This document shows, piece by piece, positions 27,217 through 34,576 of a DNA stretch of 64,000 nucleotides. This DNA comes from a bacterium BRH_c32 (lineage in GTDB: Bacteria; Bacteroidota; Ignavibacteria; Ignavibacteriales; Melioribacteraceae), in contig LOEU01000024.1 of the NCBI GenBank assembly GCA_001516025.1, forward strand, positions 124,001 through 188,000, in the 5' to 3' direction. The translations under genes and the position numbers were made by a program. The notes beneath the pieces were generated by a model, which saw nothing but the letters and a program-made list of their open reading frames with translations, had not been told where the DNA came from and did not search any database. Each line of letters starts with the position of its first letter. Position 1 is the first letter of the stretch.

Positions 27217-27906
27217 TTATTTAGCAAATAGTTTGTCGATTTCTTCTTGAGATGTTTTCGTATTTTCTAAAACAAGCGTATCGACTAAATCTTGTTTTTC
27301 GGTTGATCTATCATAACGTGCATTTTCGTTAAACGTTCCATCGCTAAAAGCATAATCACTATCTTGTTCTGACACAGAAGCCGGATCAAATGTTGGAATA
27401 GGTCTATCTTGCTGTTTCCCAAGTTCAAATAATAATGAAGATAATTTATTCTGAACAGAATCAATAAGATGATTTACAGAAGCCAACTGTTGTGCAGTTA
27501 TATCCTGAACTTGAAGTGAAATTGTTATTCTTGAAGAATCATTTTCTATTTTTGACACGACTTCATTAAGAACTTTTATCTTTTCACTATTTTCTTCGTT
27601 CTTTAGTTCTTCCAATCCTGTTCTTATAGTAGAAAGATCAAGAAACATAGCATCAATAATGTCAAGTATTTCGCTTGTTGCAATTTCATTAGCACTCGTT
27701 ACACTATTTATTTGAGTAGAAGCTTTTGGTATTTTACTTGTGCTATCCTGAATAGAATTATTAACATTTTCTAATAGAGGAACTACGTCGCTCATAAAAT
27801 CGATAATTTTTTGAATTACGGGTACAATTTTTTGACCAAAAACGAAAAATTGTTTTAAGTCGCCTAATTTAGAAAAGACGTTTTCCATATTGTTTTTAGA
27901 CTCCAT
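27217..27906 (-). CDS. cheZ: CheZ-like phospho-CheY phosphatase
   Basis: The 229-residue helical protein fits CheZ: a long helical hairpin with the catalytic-region motif ISLQVQDITAQQLASVNHLI (CheZ uses a Gln two residues from an Asp in a QDLT/QDIT context), a flexible linker, and a C-terminal CheY-binding peptide TSQEEIDKLF. It lies between cheY1 and cheA. GGAG precedes the first ATG. CheZ is best known in proteobacteria, so its presence here is noteworthy but the motif supports it. Confidence 0.85.
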   Translation of the reverse strand: MESKNNMENVFSKLGDLKQFFVFGQKIVPVIQKIIDFMSDVVPLLENVNNSIQDSTSKIPKASTQINSVTSANEIATSEILDIIDAMFLDLSTIRTGLEELKNEENSEKIKVLNEVVSKIENDSSRITISLQVQDITAQQLASVNHLIDSVQNKLSSLLFELGKQQDRPIPTFDPASVSEQDSDYAFSDGTFNENARYDRSTEKQDLVDTLVLENTKTSQEEIDKLFAK

Positions 27907-27918
27907 TTGTGCTCCTGC

Positions 27919-28299
27919 TTAAATACTTGCTAAAATTTGATCGATCTTTTCGCGTAAAATTTGAGGCGTAAAGGGCTTAACTACATAGTTATTGACTTTT
28001 GCCTGTAATGCCTCAAGAATATCTTCTTTAAGCCCTCTGGTAGTAACCATCAAAATGGGGAGCTTACCATATTTATCATTTGATCGAATTGAACGAACCA
28101 ATTCCAATCCGGAAACTTCTGGCATATTCCAGTCAGTAATAATAAAATTAATTGCTGTATCAGAATCGAGTTTGGTTAATGCTTCTCTTCCATCACCGGC
28201 TTCAACGAAATCGTTGTATCCGATAGCTTTAAGAGAATTTGCGACAATTCTGCGCATTGTAGTGGAATCATCAACCACTAAGAATTTTTTTGGTGTCAT
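27919..28299 (-). CDS. cheY: Chemotaxis response regulator CheY (motor type)
   Basis: This is a stand-alone receiver of 126 residues with the classical CheY features: VVDDSTTMRRIV at the acidic pocket, TDWNMP around the phospho-Asp, the Thr of MVTTRG and the Lys of VVKPFT. The DWNMP sequence is the form seen in motor-binding CheY, so this is the best candidate for switching FliM. It is adjacent to cheZ. Confidence 0.94.
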   Translation of the reverse strand: MTPKKFLVVDDSTTMRRIVANSLKAIGYNDFVEAGDGREALTKLDSDTAINFIITDWNMPEVSGLELVRSIRSNDKYGKLPILMVTTRGLKEDILEALQAKVNNYVVKPFTPQILREKIDQILASI

Positions 28300-28312
28300 T
28301 TTTTACATTCCT

Positions 28313-28678
28313 TTAATTCAAATATTTAGATACTTCATACAAAACTCTTTTTGGATCAAATGGTTTTATCAAATAAGAGTTAGCTCCGCATTCTAATCCT
28401 CGTTGAATATCATCATTACTCCCAAGAGACGAAAGAACTATTATCGGTAATTCTTTTAGATCAGAATTATTTCTAACAATATTTATCAACTCAAATCCAT
28501 CCACGTTAGGCATATTCAAGTCTGTTATTAATAAGTCAATCTTATTAGTAGGCAGCTTTTCTAATGCTTCCATACCATCAGAGCAGGAAATGATGTCATA
28601 TCCTTTAACTGTCAGAGCGACAGAAACAAACTTCCTAATTGTAGGAGAATCATCAGCCACTAAAATTACACGTTTCAT
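28313..28678 (-). CDS. Second CheY-like response regulator
   Basis: This is another single-domain receiver, 121 residues, with ADDSPTIRKFV, TDLNMP, LSSLG and LIKPFD at the conserved positions. It diverges from the neighbouring CheY, with DLNMP instead of DWNMP and Ser at the switch Thr position. It may act as a phosphate sink or as an output to something other than the motor. It lies 13 bases before cheY1 in the same operon. Confidence 0.92.
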   Translation of the reverse strand: MKRVILVADDSPTIRKFVSVALTVKGYDIISCSDGMEALEKLPTNKIDLLITDLNMPNVDGFELINIVRNNSDLKELPIIVLSSLGSNDDIQRGLECGANSYLIKPFDPKRVLYEVSKYLN

Positions 28679-28684
28679 TAAATA

Positions 28685-29587
28685 CTACTCCTTTTTATAT
28701 CCAACTGTTTTAGGAAAACTAACTACGTTGAATGCTTTTGAAATTCCTTGTAATGTTTCGGAATAACCGATAAATAAAGTTCCGCCTCTATTCAATGAAT
28801 TATATAGATGGGAGATTACTTTTATTTTAGATGCTTGGTCAAAATAGATTAATACATTTGCACAAACAATGATGTCAAAATTAAGCATGGTCTTCATCAT
28901 AAAGTCATCATAAAGATTCATTATTTTGAATGAAGCCATTTTTTTAATTTCAGGGACTACTTGGAAAGTACCGCCTCCGGTTACAAAATACTTTTTAAGA
29001 TAATATGGGGGGCAGTTTCGTATTGAATATTCCTTATATAGTGCCTGATTAGCAGTAGCAACAATTGAAGAGCTAATGTCAGTACCGATTACTTCTAATT
29101 CCATTTGTGGATATTTTGGTTTTATTAGATCTTGAAAAACCATAGCAATTGAATAAGCTTCTTCGCCGGATGAACTTGCAGCGCTCCAAACCCTAATCTT
29201 ATTGCTTTTTCCTGCTTTCTTCGCAATTATTTCCGGGAATAGTGTTTGTACCATTGCATCCAATTGAGGCTGATTCCTGAAAAAGAATGTTTCATTTATT
29301 GTAATTGCCTCATAGAAATATTTCTTCTCGTCACTCATTAAATTTCCGGCACTCTTAAGAAGAGCAAAATATTCTTCATAAGTCCGAAGACCTAAATAAT
29401 TAATTCTGCGCTGAAGCCGGCTTTCCAATAGATATTTTTTATTATCCTGAAAATAAATACCGGTATTAGTATAGATATATTTCCGAATATCCTGAAAAAG
29501 AGTTAGGGACATATAGAGTTGTTTCGGTACACTACTTGCTAATGTTTGACTTAGATCAGGCAGTTTAAAATCTGATAATTGGCTCAT
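28685..29587 (-). CDS. cheR: Chemoreceptor methyltransferase CheR
   Basis: CheR transfers methyl groups from S-adenosylmethionine to receptor glutamates. The N-terminal helical domain is at about 30 to 100 (YIYTNTGIYFQDNKKYLLES). The SAM-binding domain follows (KIRVWSAASSSGEEAYSIAM, then FDIIVCANVLIYFDQ). The usual C of the SAxCSxGEE motif is S here. Length 300 is normal. Confidence 0.95.
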   Translation of the reverse strand: MSQLSDFKLPDLSQTLASSVPKQLYMSLTLFQDIRKYIYTNTGIYFQDNKKYLLESRLQRRINYLGLRTYEEYFALLKSAGNLMSDEKKYFYEAITINETFFFRNQPQLDAMVQTLFPEIIAKKAGKSNKIRVWSAASSSGEEAYSIAMVFQDLIKPKYPQMELEVIGTDISSSIVATANQALYKEYSIRNCPPYYLKKYFVTGGGTFQVVPEIKKMASFKIMNLYDDFMMKTMLNFDIIVCANVLIYFDQASKIKVISHLYNSLNRGGTLFIGYSETLQGISKAFNVVSFPKTVGYKKE

Positions 29588-29597
29588 ATTCTTATCT

Positions 29598-31001
29598 TTA
29601 AATAGGATGAATGTTATTGTTAGTTTTAGAACTTAAAATTTCCGCTGCCCTTTCTTTTACCATCTCTTCAGGGTCATTGGAAAATTTTTCTATAAACCCA
29701 GTTACATCAGGAGAATAGATATTATCCAATATCTCTAATAATCTTAATCGGTTCCATAAATTTTCGTCGACTATCATCGCATCAATAAATAGAAGGGCAC
29801 TTTCTGTATCCAATAAAAAGAGTAATTCCATCGCGGCTCTTCTTACTTCTTCATCGTGATAATTCAGACAGTCGCTTACCGCATAAACAATATTTCTTTT
29901 TTGTACTAATTGGAAACTTTGTTCCGGTAACTCATTAATTGTATATTCTGCCACACTTAGGAAAAGATTCAATATATTAAGTAAGTTTTCAGGTTTACGA
30001 CCGACTATTCTTGGGAATTCATCAAAAAGATAATCTGTATTGCGATACATTTTTGACTTTATAATTTCATCTAATTCATAATCCTCGCCGAGGAATTTAA
30101 GAGAAGTCATTAGAATATCTTTATCATTAAATACATTAATTAGCGAGAGGGCAATTTTTTTATGCTCCGGATTTCCTTCCTGAAGTGTGTACATAAGAAG
30201 GTTCTTCATTCTATCATCAAATGGAATATCGAGATCAAATTTTTCTTTTAACAAAAATAGGGATGTAATAAGAGGCCATACAAGCGGACCATGAATTTCG
30301 GCAACTTTTTCTAATAAGAAAAAAAATGTTTCGACATCTCCCATAGCTCCAAGACTTTCTAAAATTGAGTATTTAATCAGATCATCTTCCTGCGGGAATT
30401 TTTCTATTAAAAAATTAAGGGCTTTCTGAGAGCCAATCTTTCCAAGTGCTTCTACTACTGAAGGCACATATAGTTCATTACGACCATAGAGGAGAAGTAA
30501 AATATCGACTGAATCTTCATATCTGATATTTCCAAGTGCTTCTATGCAAGCTAAGATTACATTATCATTCTCATTGGAACTTAATACCGAAAGAATATGA
30601 CTCACCGCATTTTCATTTCCGATCATTCCGAAAATATCTATAATAAACTTTTGGTCGTCGTCATTTTTCCCGATACTATACTCAGTTAAAGGGTCAATTA
30701 CATCTTCGCCTACCTTAATAAGTACTTCACCAACTAAATTTCTTAAATGAATCTTATTAGATGATATGAATGGTGCTAATTTTAAAGGTGCTTCTCTCGG
30801 TTTCTTTGATGTGATAACCATTGCCGATGCATTTCTTACACCCTTATCTTCGTCCTCGATTAATGAACAAATGAAATTGCAATAATCATCTACATTATCG
30901 ATTAACATCATTTCGTCTAAATAGTAAAGTTTATCATCGACCGATAGAGATTGAATCTCTTTTAAATCGATATTTTTGTTTTTAATATTTTCCGGAAGCA
31001 T
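29598..31001 (-). CDS. HEAT-repeat protein heading the chemotaxis operon
   Basis: The 467-residue soluble protein is made of HEAT/Armadillo-type helical repeats from about residue 50 onward, for example NVILACIEALGNIRYEDSVD, then SVVEALGKIGSQKALNFLIE and YSILESLGAMGDVETFFFLL. Such solenoids bind protein partners. It is the first gene of the operon, 10 bases before cheR, so an adaptor role toward CheR, receptors or CheA is plausible but unproven. No enzymatic motif is visible. Confidence 0.85.
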   Translation of the reverse strand: MLPENIKNKNIDLKEIQSLSVDDKLYYLDEMMLIDNVDDYCNFICSLIEDEDKGVRNASAMVITSKKPREAPLKLAPFISSNKIHLRNLVGEVLIKVGEDVIDPLTEYSIGKNDDDQKFIIDIFGMIGNENAVSHILSVLSSNENDNVILACIEALGNIRYEDSVDILLLLYGRNELYVPSVVEALGKIGSQKALNFLIEKFPQEDDLIKYSILESLGAMGDVETFFFLLEKVAEIHGPLVWPLITSLFLLKEKFDLDIPFDDRMKNLLMYTLQEGNPEHKKIALSLINVFNDKDILMTSLKFLGEDYELDEIIKSKMYRNTDYLFDEFPRIVGRKPENLLNILNLFLSVAEYTINELPEQSFQLVQKRNIVYAVSDCLNYHDEEVRRAAMELLFLLDTESALLFIDAMIVDENLWNRLRLLEILDNIYSPDVTGFIEKFSNDPEEMVKERAAEILSSKTNNNIHPI

Positions 31002-31032
31002 TTTCTCTCTTATTCTTGTTTAGAAGTTATTT

Positions 31033-31047
31033 TCAATTAACGTGCCT
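31033..31047 (-). promoter_or_regulatory. Sigma-54-like element before the chemotaxis operon
   Basis: On the minus strand AGGCAC is followed after five bases by TTGA. AGGCACG matches the -24 consensus TGGCACG at six of seven positions, but the -12 C is A. A start near 31021 gives a 20-base leader with GAGAG before the ATG at 31001, a plausible geometry. Confidence 0.4.
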
Positions 31048-31180
31048 AATTTTTTTTCCCTTTTTACCTCTTTTTCAATCATTCTCATGAAAGGAGTGTA
31101 TATTATTAGCCAACTGTAAATTAATCATCACAGACATTATCGAAGATTTATTGATTTAATTTAGTTTTTTTAGAAAATAT

Positions 31181-31207
31181 TAAAGTTTTTTTTTTTTGTG
31201 CCGATAA
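31181..31207 (+). promoter_or_regulatory. Sigma-28 (FliA) promoter for the kinase pair
   Basis: TAAAGTTT (31181-31188) and GCCGATAA (31200-31207) are separated by exactly 11 bases. This equals the full enterobacterial FliA consensus at all 16 defined positions. The spacer is nearly pure T. Transcription would start near 31215, about 40 bases before the ATG of the first histidine kinase. Confidence 0.85.
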
Positions 31208-31253
31208 TATGTCGGGACAAAAACTAAAATATTATTAATAAACAGATAATTTA

Positions 31254-32081
31254 ATGAACGATCGGGCAGCAGAAATAAATGATCATCTTCAATCTGAAGT
31301 TGAAGATTCTAAATTTCTTTTAGAGAAGATAAAAGATCTCGAAAAAGAGATTGAACAATTAGTTGCCGATAAAACTAGCAAAGACCTATTTATTTCTGTA
31401 ATCGCGCATGATCTTAAAAGTCCTTTTCAGGGATTATTAGGAATAAGTGATCTCCTTCTCTCTTCATTGGATCAGATAGGAAAGGAAGAAGTAAGAGAAT
31501 ATATCAATTATATGAGAACTTCTATTGATAGTATTTATTCGATGGTGGATAAATTGCTTCAATGGAGCAGAGTATTGATAGACCAGATGCATTTTAAGCT
31601 AACCAATTGTAATTTATATGAAGTTATGAGCAGCACAATTTTGCTATATAGTACTGCTTTAAGAATAAAGGAAATTACCATTTTAAATAATATTGATATA
31701 AATTCGTATTGCTACTCTGATGAAAATATGTTGAATACGATTTTTAGAAATTTACTTTCTAATGCAATCAAATTTTCATCTAAAGGAAGTGCAATCGAAA
31801 CAGGCTCTACTAAGACTGAAAGTGCAATTATTGTATGGGTAAAAGACAATGGGGTCGGGATAAGTAATGAGAATAAAAAAAAATTATTCCGACTTGACCA
31901 GCATTTTTCCACAACAGGCACAAACGAAGAAACCGGAAGCGGTCTTGGGCTTTTGCTTTGTAATGAATTACTAAAGAAAAACTCAGGTAAAATTTGGTTT
32001 GAATCTGAATTGGGCTCCGGATCTGTTTTTTTCATTTCTCTTCCTTTGTATAAAAATGAGTTGGCAGATGAAAGAGATTAA
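31254..32081 (+). CDS. Histidine kinase without recognisable sensor domain
   Basis: This is a cytosolic 275-residue kinase. An N-terminal coiled coil (about 5 to 45) leads into HisKA with the phospho-His in SVIAHDLKSPFQGLLGISDL, then HATPase with N box LLSNAIKF, G1 DNGVGIS and G2 GSGLGLLLCNEL. No transmembrane, PAS or GAF domain is seen, so the coiled coil or a partner must provide the input. It lies behind a perfect sigma-28 promoter and overlaps the next kinase gene. Confidence 0.9.
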   Translation: MNDRAAEINDHLQSEVEDSKFLLEKIKDLEKEIEQLVADKTSKDLFISVIAHDLKSPFQGLLGISDLLLSSLDQIGKEEVREYINYMRTSIDSIYSMVDKLLQWSRVLIDQMHFKLTNCNLYEVMSSTILLYSTALRIKEITILNNIDINSYCYSDENMLNTIFRNLLSNAIKFSSKGSAIETGSTKTESAIIVWVKDNGVGISNENKKKLFRLDQHFSTTGTNEETGSGLGLLLCNELLKKNSGKIWFESELGSGSVFFISLPLYKNELADERD

Positions 32082-34029
32082 CAAAATCACAAATATTGAT
32101 CCGATAGAAAAAAAAGGTACAGAGATTATTAATACTCTTTATTCGACAGCATTCGAAAATTTATCAGAACCAATAATAGTTACTTATAAAAGTAACATTC
32201 TAATTTGCAATACAGCATTTCGGATATTATTTGGTTACAAATCGGCAGAACAAATAGTCGATCATTCCCTCTTGGAATTTATTGCACCCTCGCACCGCGA
32301 AAAACTTTTTGACGTAATCTTCCGTGATCCGAAAATCGAAGAAAACTTTATTGATTTCGAGACAAAGGGTGTAAAGAAATGCGAAACTCAATTCGATATT
32401 GAACTCAAAGTAAAATATGCCGTACATGATTCAGAGATGTATGAAATAATTTCTATAAAAGATCTTAGCGAAAAAAAATTAGTAAAAGATCAGATCAATA
32501 AATTATCCCGTATTGTAGATCAAAGTTCTTCAATGATTATGATTACCGATCCAAACGGAATGATCGAATATACGAATCCAAAATTTTCTGAAGTTACGGG
32601 TTTCGATTGTGAAGAAGTATATGGTCAAAAAACAAACTTTCTTAAATCGGGCTATCACACAGACGAAGATTATAGAGAGATGTGGGAGAGAATTTCTGAA
32701 GGGAAAGATTGGCGCGGTGAATTTAAGAATAAGAAAAAGAATGGCGATTATTACTGGGAACATTGTGTTATTACTCCTATAAAAAATGACAATGGCGATA
32801 TTCAACATATACTTGCAATAAAGGATGATATAACCAATAGCAAAGAGATGGAGTTTGAACTAAAGCGCGCATTAGATTCTGCCGAAGAAGCAAGCAAGCT
32901 AAAATCGAACCTTCTCTCAAATATGAGTCATGAGCTTAGAACACCACTAACCGGTATCATCGGTTTCTCAAGTCTTTTAAGAGATGAGCTGCTTGAAGAA
33001 GACCACATTGAAATTGTAGATAAAATTCTTAAATCGGGCAAGAGATTATTAGTAACACTAAATTCAGTCTTAAATTTATCCGAGATTGAATCGGGCACAT
33101 TCCCTATTACTCTTAGTGAATGTAATCTTGCATCTTTCACTCGTTATCTCTTAGTTAATTATGATAAGACAGCTGCCGAAAAGAATCTTAGTTTCAGTTT
33201 CGATGTAATTGATGAAGAAATAAATGTAATGATAGATGAGACTTTATTTAAGCAGATATTAATGCACATTACAGATAATGCGCTTAAGTTTACAAATGAG
33301 GGTTCAATAACTATCCAAATAACTTCTGAAAGAAACGAACTAAATGAACTTTATGGAGTTGTAAAAATTGTTGATACAGGAATAGGTATTGATTCATCCG
33401 ACCAACAAAAAATATTTAGAGAATTTAGGCAGATTTCGGAAGGTATAAGAAGAAATTTTGAAGGTAACGGTTTAGGGCTGGCTGTAGCCAAGAAAATGGC
33501 TCTATTGATGAAGGGAGATATTAAAGTAAATAGTCAACTTAATGTTGGTTCTGAATTTTCGATTATTTTACCGGGAGTTTCAACACTGCCAAACTTAACA
33601 ACAAAGGCATTCCGATTTAATAGAGAAATCAGCAAAAAGACTGCACCCCCGAAAGAGCGCCCATTACCAAGAATATTAAGTGTGGAAGACAATCCTCTTA
33701 ATAATGAATTAGTAAATCTTTTTTTGCGAAAAGTTTGTAATGTGGATACAGCCCTTAACTATGAAGAAGCATTAGAAAAAATTAATGCTAATATGTACGA
33801 GACGGTGCTTATTGATATTAATCTTGGAGCCGGACCTACCGGACTTGATTTAGCAAATGAAATAAAAAAAATTGAAGAGTATCGTAAAGTCCCTCTAATA
33901 GCTTTAACCGGATATGCGTTATTACATGATGATAAAAAATTAATGGGAGAAGGCTTCGATCATTATTTATCAAAACCTTACGAAAGAGAAGACCTAATAA
34001 ACCTCGTCCTAAAAGTAATTAATTATTAA
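32056..34029 (+). CDS. Hybrid histidine kinase: PAS-PAS-HisKA-HATPase-receiver
   Basis: This is a soluble hybrid kinase. PAS1 is at about residues 20 to 130 and PAS2 at about 145 to 260 (SSMIMITDPNGMIEYTNPKF, with a WRGEFKNKKKNGDYYWEH core). HisKA has LLSNMSHELRTPLTGIIGFS, and HATPase has DTGIGIDSS and GNGLGLAVAKK. The C-terminal receiver has SVEDNPLN, the phospho-Asp in VLIDINLG and the Lys of YLSKPYE. I take the ATG at 32056 (MSWQMKEI...); 32068 is equally possible and a more upstream ATG at 31999 would lie deep in the previous gene. It is co-transcribed with that gene under sigma-28, so a flagella-linked signalling role is inferred. Confidence 0.9.
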   Translation: MSWQMKEINKITNIDPIEKKGTEIINTLYSTAFENLSEPIIVTYKSNILICNTAFRILFGYKSAEQIVDHSLLEFIAPSHREKLFDVIFRDPKIEENFIDFETKGVKKCETQFDIELKVKYAVHDSEMYEIISIKDLSEKKLVKDQINKLSRIVDQSSSMIMITDPNGMIEYTNPKFSEVTGFDCEEVYGQKTNFLKSGYHTDEDYREMWERISEGKDWRGEFKNKKKNGDYYWEHCVITPIKNDNGDIQHILAIKDDITNSKEMEFELKRALDSAEEASKLKSNLLSNMSHELRTPLTGIIGFSSLLRDELLEEDHIEIVDKILKSGKRLLVTLNSVLNLSEIESGTFPITLSECNLASFTRYLLVNYDKTAAEKNLSFSFDVIDEEINVMIDETLFKQILMHITDNALKFTNEGSITIQITSERNELNELYGVVKIVDTGIGIDSSDQQKIFREFRQISEGIRRNFEGNGLGLAVAKKMALLMKGDIKVNSQLNVGSEFSIILPGVSTLPNLTTKAFRFNREISKKTAPPKERPLPRILSVEDNPLNNELVNLFLRKVCNVDTALNYEEALEKINANMYETVLIDINLGAGPTGLDLANEIKKIEEYRKVPLIALTGYALLHDDKKLMGEGFDHYLSKPYEREDLINLVLKVINY

Positions 34030-34054
34030 AAAAAACGACTCATTATAATAAAGG

Positions 34055-34081
34055 AAAAGCCGCTTCAATGAAACGGCTTTT
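34055..34081 (+). terminator. Intrinsic terminator after the hybrid kinase
   Basis: AAAAGCCG (34055-34062) pairs perfectly with CGGCTTTT (34074-34081) around an 11-base loop and runs into six T. On the minus strand the stem is followed by a weaker T-rich tail, so it may also end the short leftward transcript from 34323. Confidence 0.85.
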
Positions 34082-34117
34082 TTATTAGATTGGTCTAGAG
34101 GATTTCGGGCTTTAAAT

Positions 34118-34309
34118 TTATATAAATAATTTCTTTCCTTTATTAATCCATCTTCGGCATTTTAAACGAGCGGCAGCATATAAGATACTGTTTAAGTCGC
34201 GCAGTACAGTAGAATTTTCCTTAACTAGAATTTCTCTTGTAATTGCTGCTTCAGAATCAACAAGCAATATTCTTCTAAAGCTATCTTCTTTGATTACACT
34301 TATATTCAT
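34118..34309 (-). CDS. Possible small protein on a sigma-54-driven transcript
   Basis: The frame encodes 63 residues (MNISVIKEDSFRRILLVDSE, then a basic tail AARLKCRRWINKGKKLF). No family is recognised and the ribosome-binding site is weak. Support comes from the strong sigma-54 promoter 14 bases upstream of the ATG and a terminator downstream. The transcript may instead be a small regulatory RNA of about 250 to 270 bases. Confidence 0.4.
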   Translation of the reverse strand: MNISVIKEDSFRRILLVDSEAAITREILVKENSTVLRDLNSILYAAARLKCRRWINKGKKLFI

Positions 34310-34334
34310 CTCAATGCCACTTTTTATATAATTA

Positions 34335-34349
34335 GCAAAACTAATGCCA
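34335..34349 (-). promoter_or_regulatory. Sigma-54 promoter
   Basis: On the minus strand TGGCAT-(5)-TTGC gives GG and GC with the correct 10-base separation, and T follows the -12 element, as in the consensus TGGCAC-(5)-TTGCW. Transcription should start near 34323 and run left. The neighbouring gene upstream encodes an NtrC-type activator with an intact GAFTGA motif, the obvious candidate activator. Confidence 0.75.
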
Positions 34350-34437
34350 CCTTATTATCGTATAATAAGACGCATTGTTTAGTGGAAAGTGCCGTTAAGA
34401 GTAAAAGTTACGTGTTAAAAATTGACAAATGAGGAAT

Positions 34438-34576
34438 ATTAGCCAATCAAACATGAGCAAAAACTAACTGTGAGACTTGTTAAAGCGTGGCAAATAAAAA
34501 CCTTAGCAAATTTAAAATGTGCCAAAAGCTTCTGAAGGAAACTGTTTAAGCTTAGCAAATATAATAAATTAGCCAA
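34438..34576 (-). repeat. Cluster of TT(G/T)GCTAA boxes upstream of the sigma-54 promoter
   Basis: On the minus strand the 9-mer TT(G/T)GCTAA(T/G) occurs at 34568-34576, 34551-34559, 34502-34510 and 34438-34446, with a fifth copy at 34331-34339 inside the -12 region. The first box overlaps the stop codon of the activator gene. Repeated sites 90 to 235 bases upstream of a sigma-54 promoter are expected for enhancer binding by an NtrC-type protein. The link is inferred. Confidence 0.45.

Noticed and set aside
31999-32055. Longer N-terminus for the hybrid kinase
   Set aside because: It would overlap the preceding kinase by over 80 bases with no ribosome-binding site, and the extra residues are out-of-frame translation of the previous gene.
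34502-34526. TTGGCAC near TTTGCT on the minus strand as a second sigma-54 promoter
   Set aside because: The GG and GC elements are 16 bases apart instead of 12, outside the strict spacing that sigma-54 needs.
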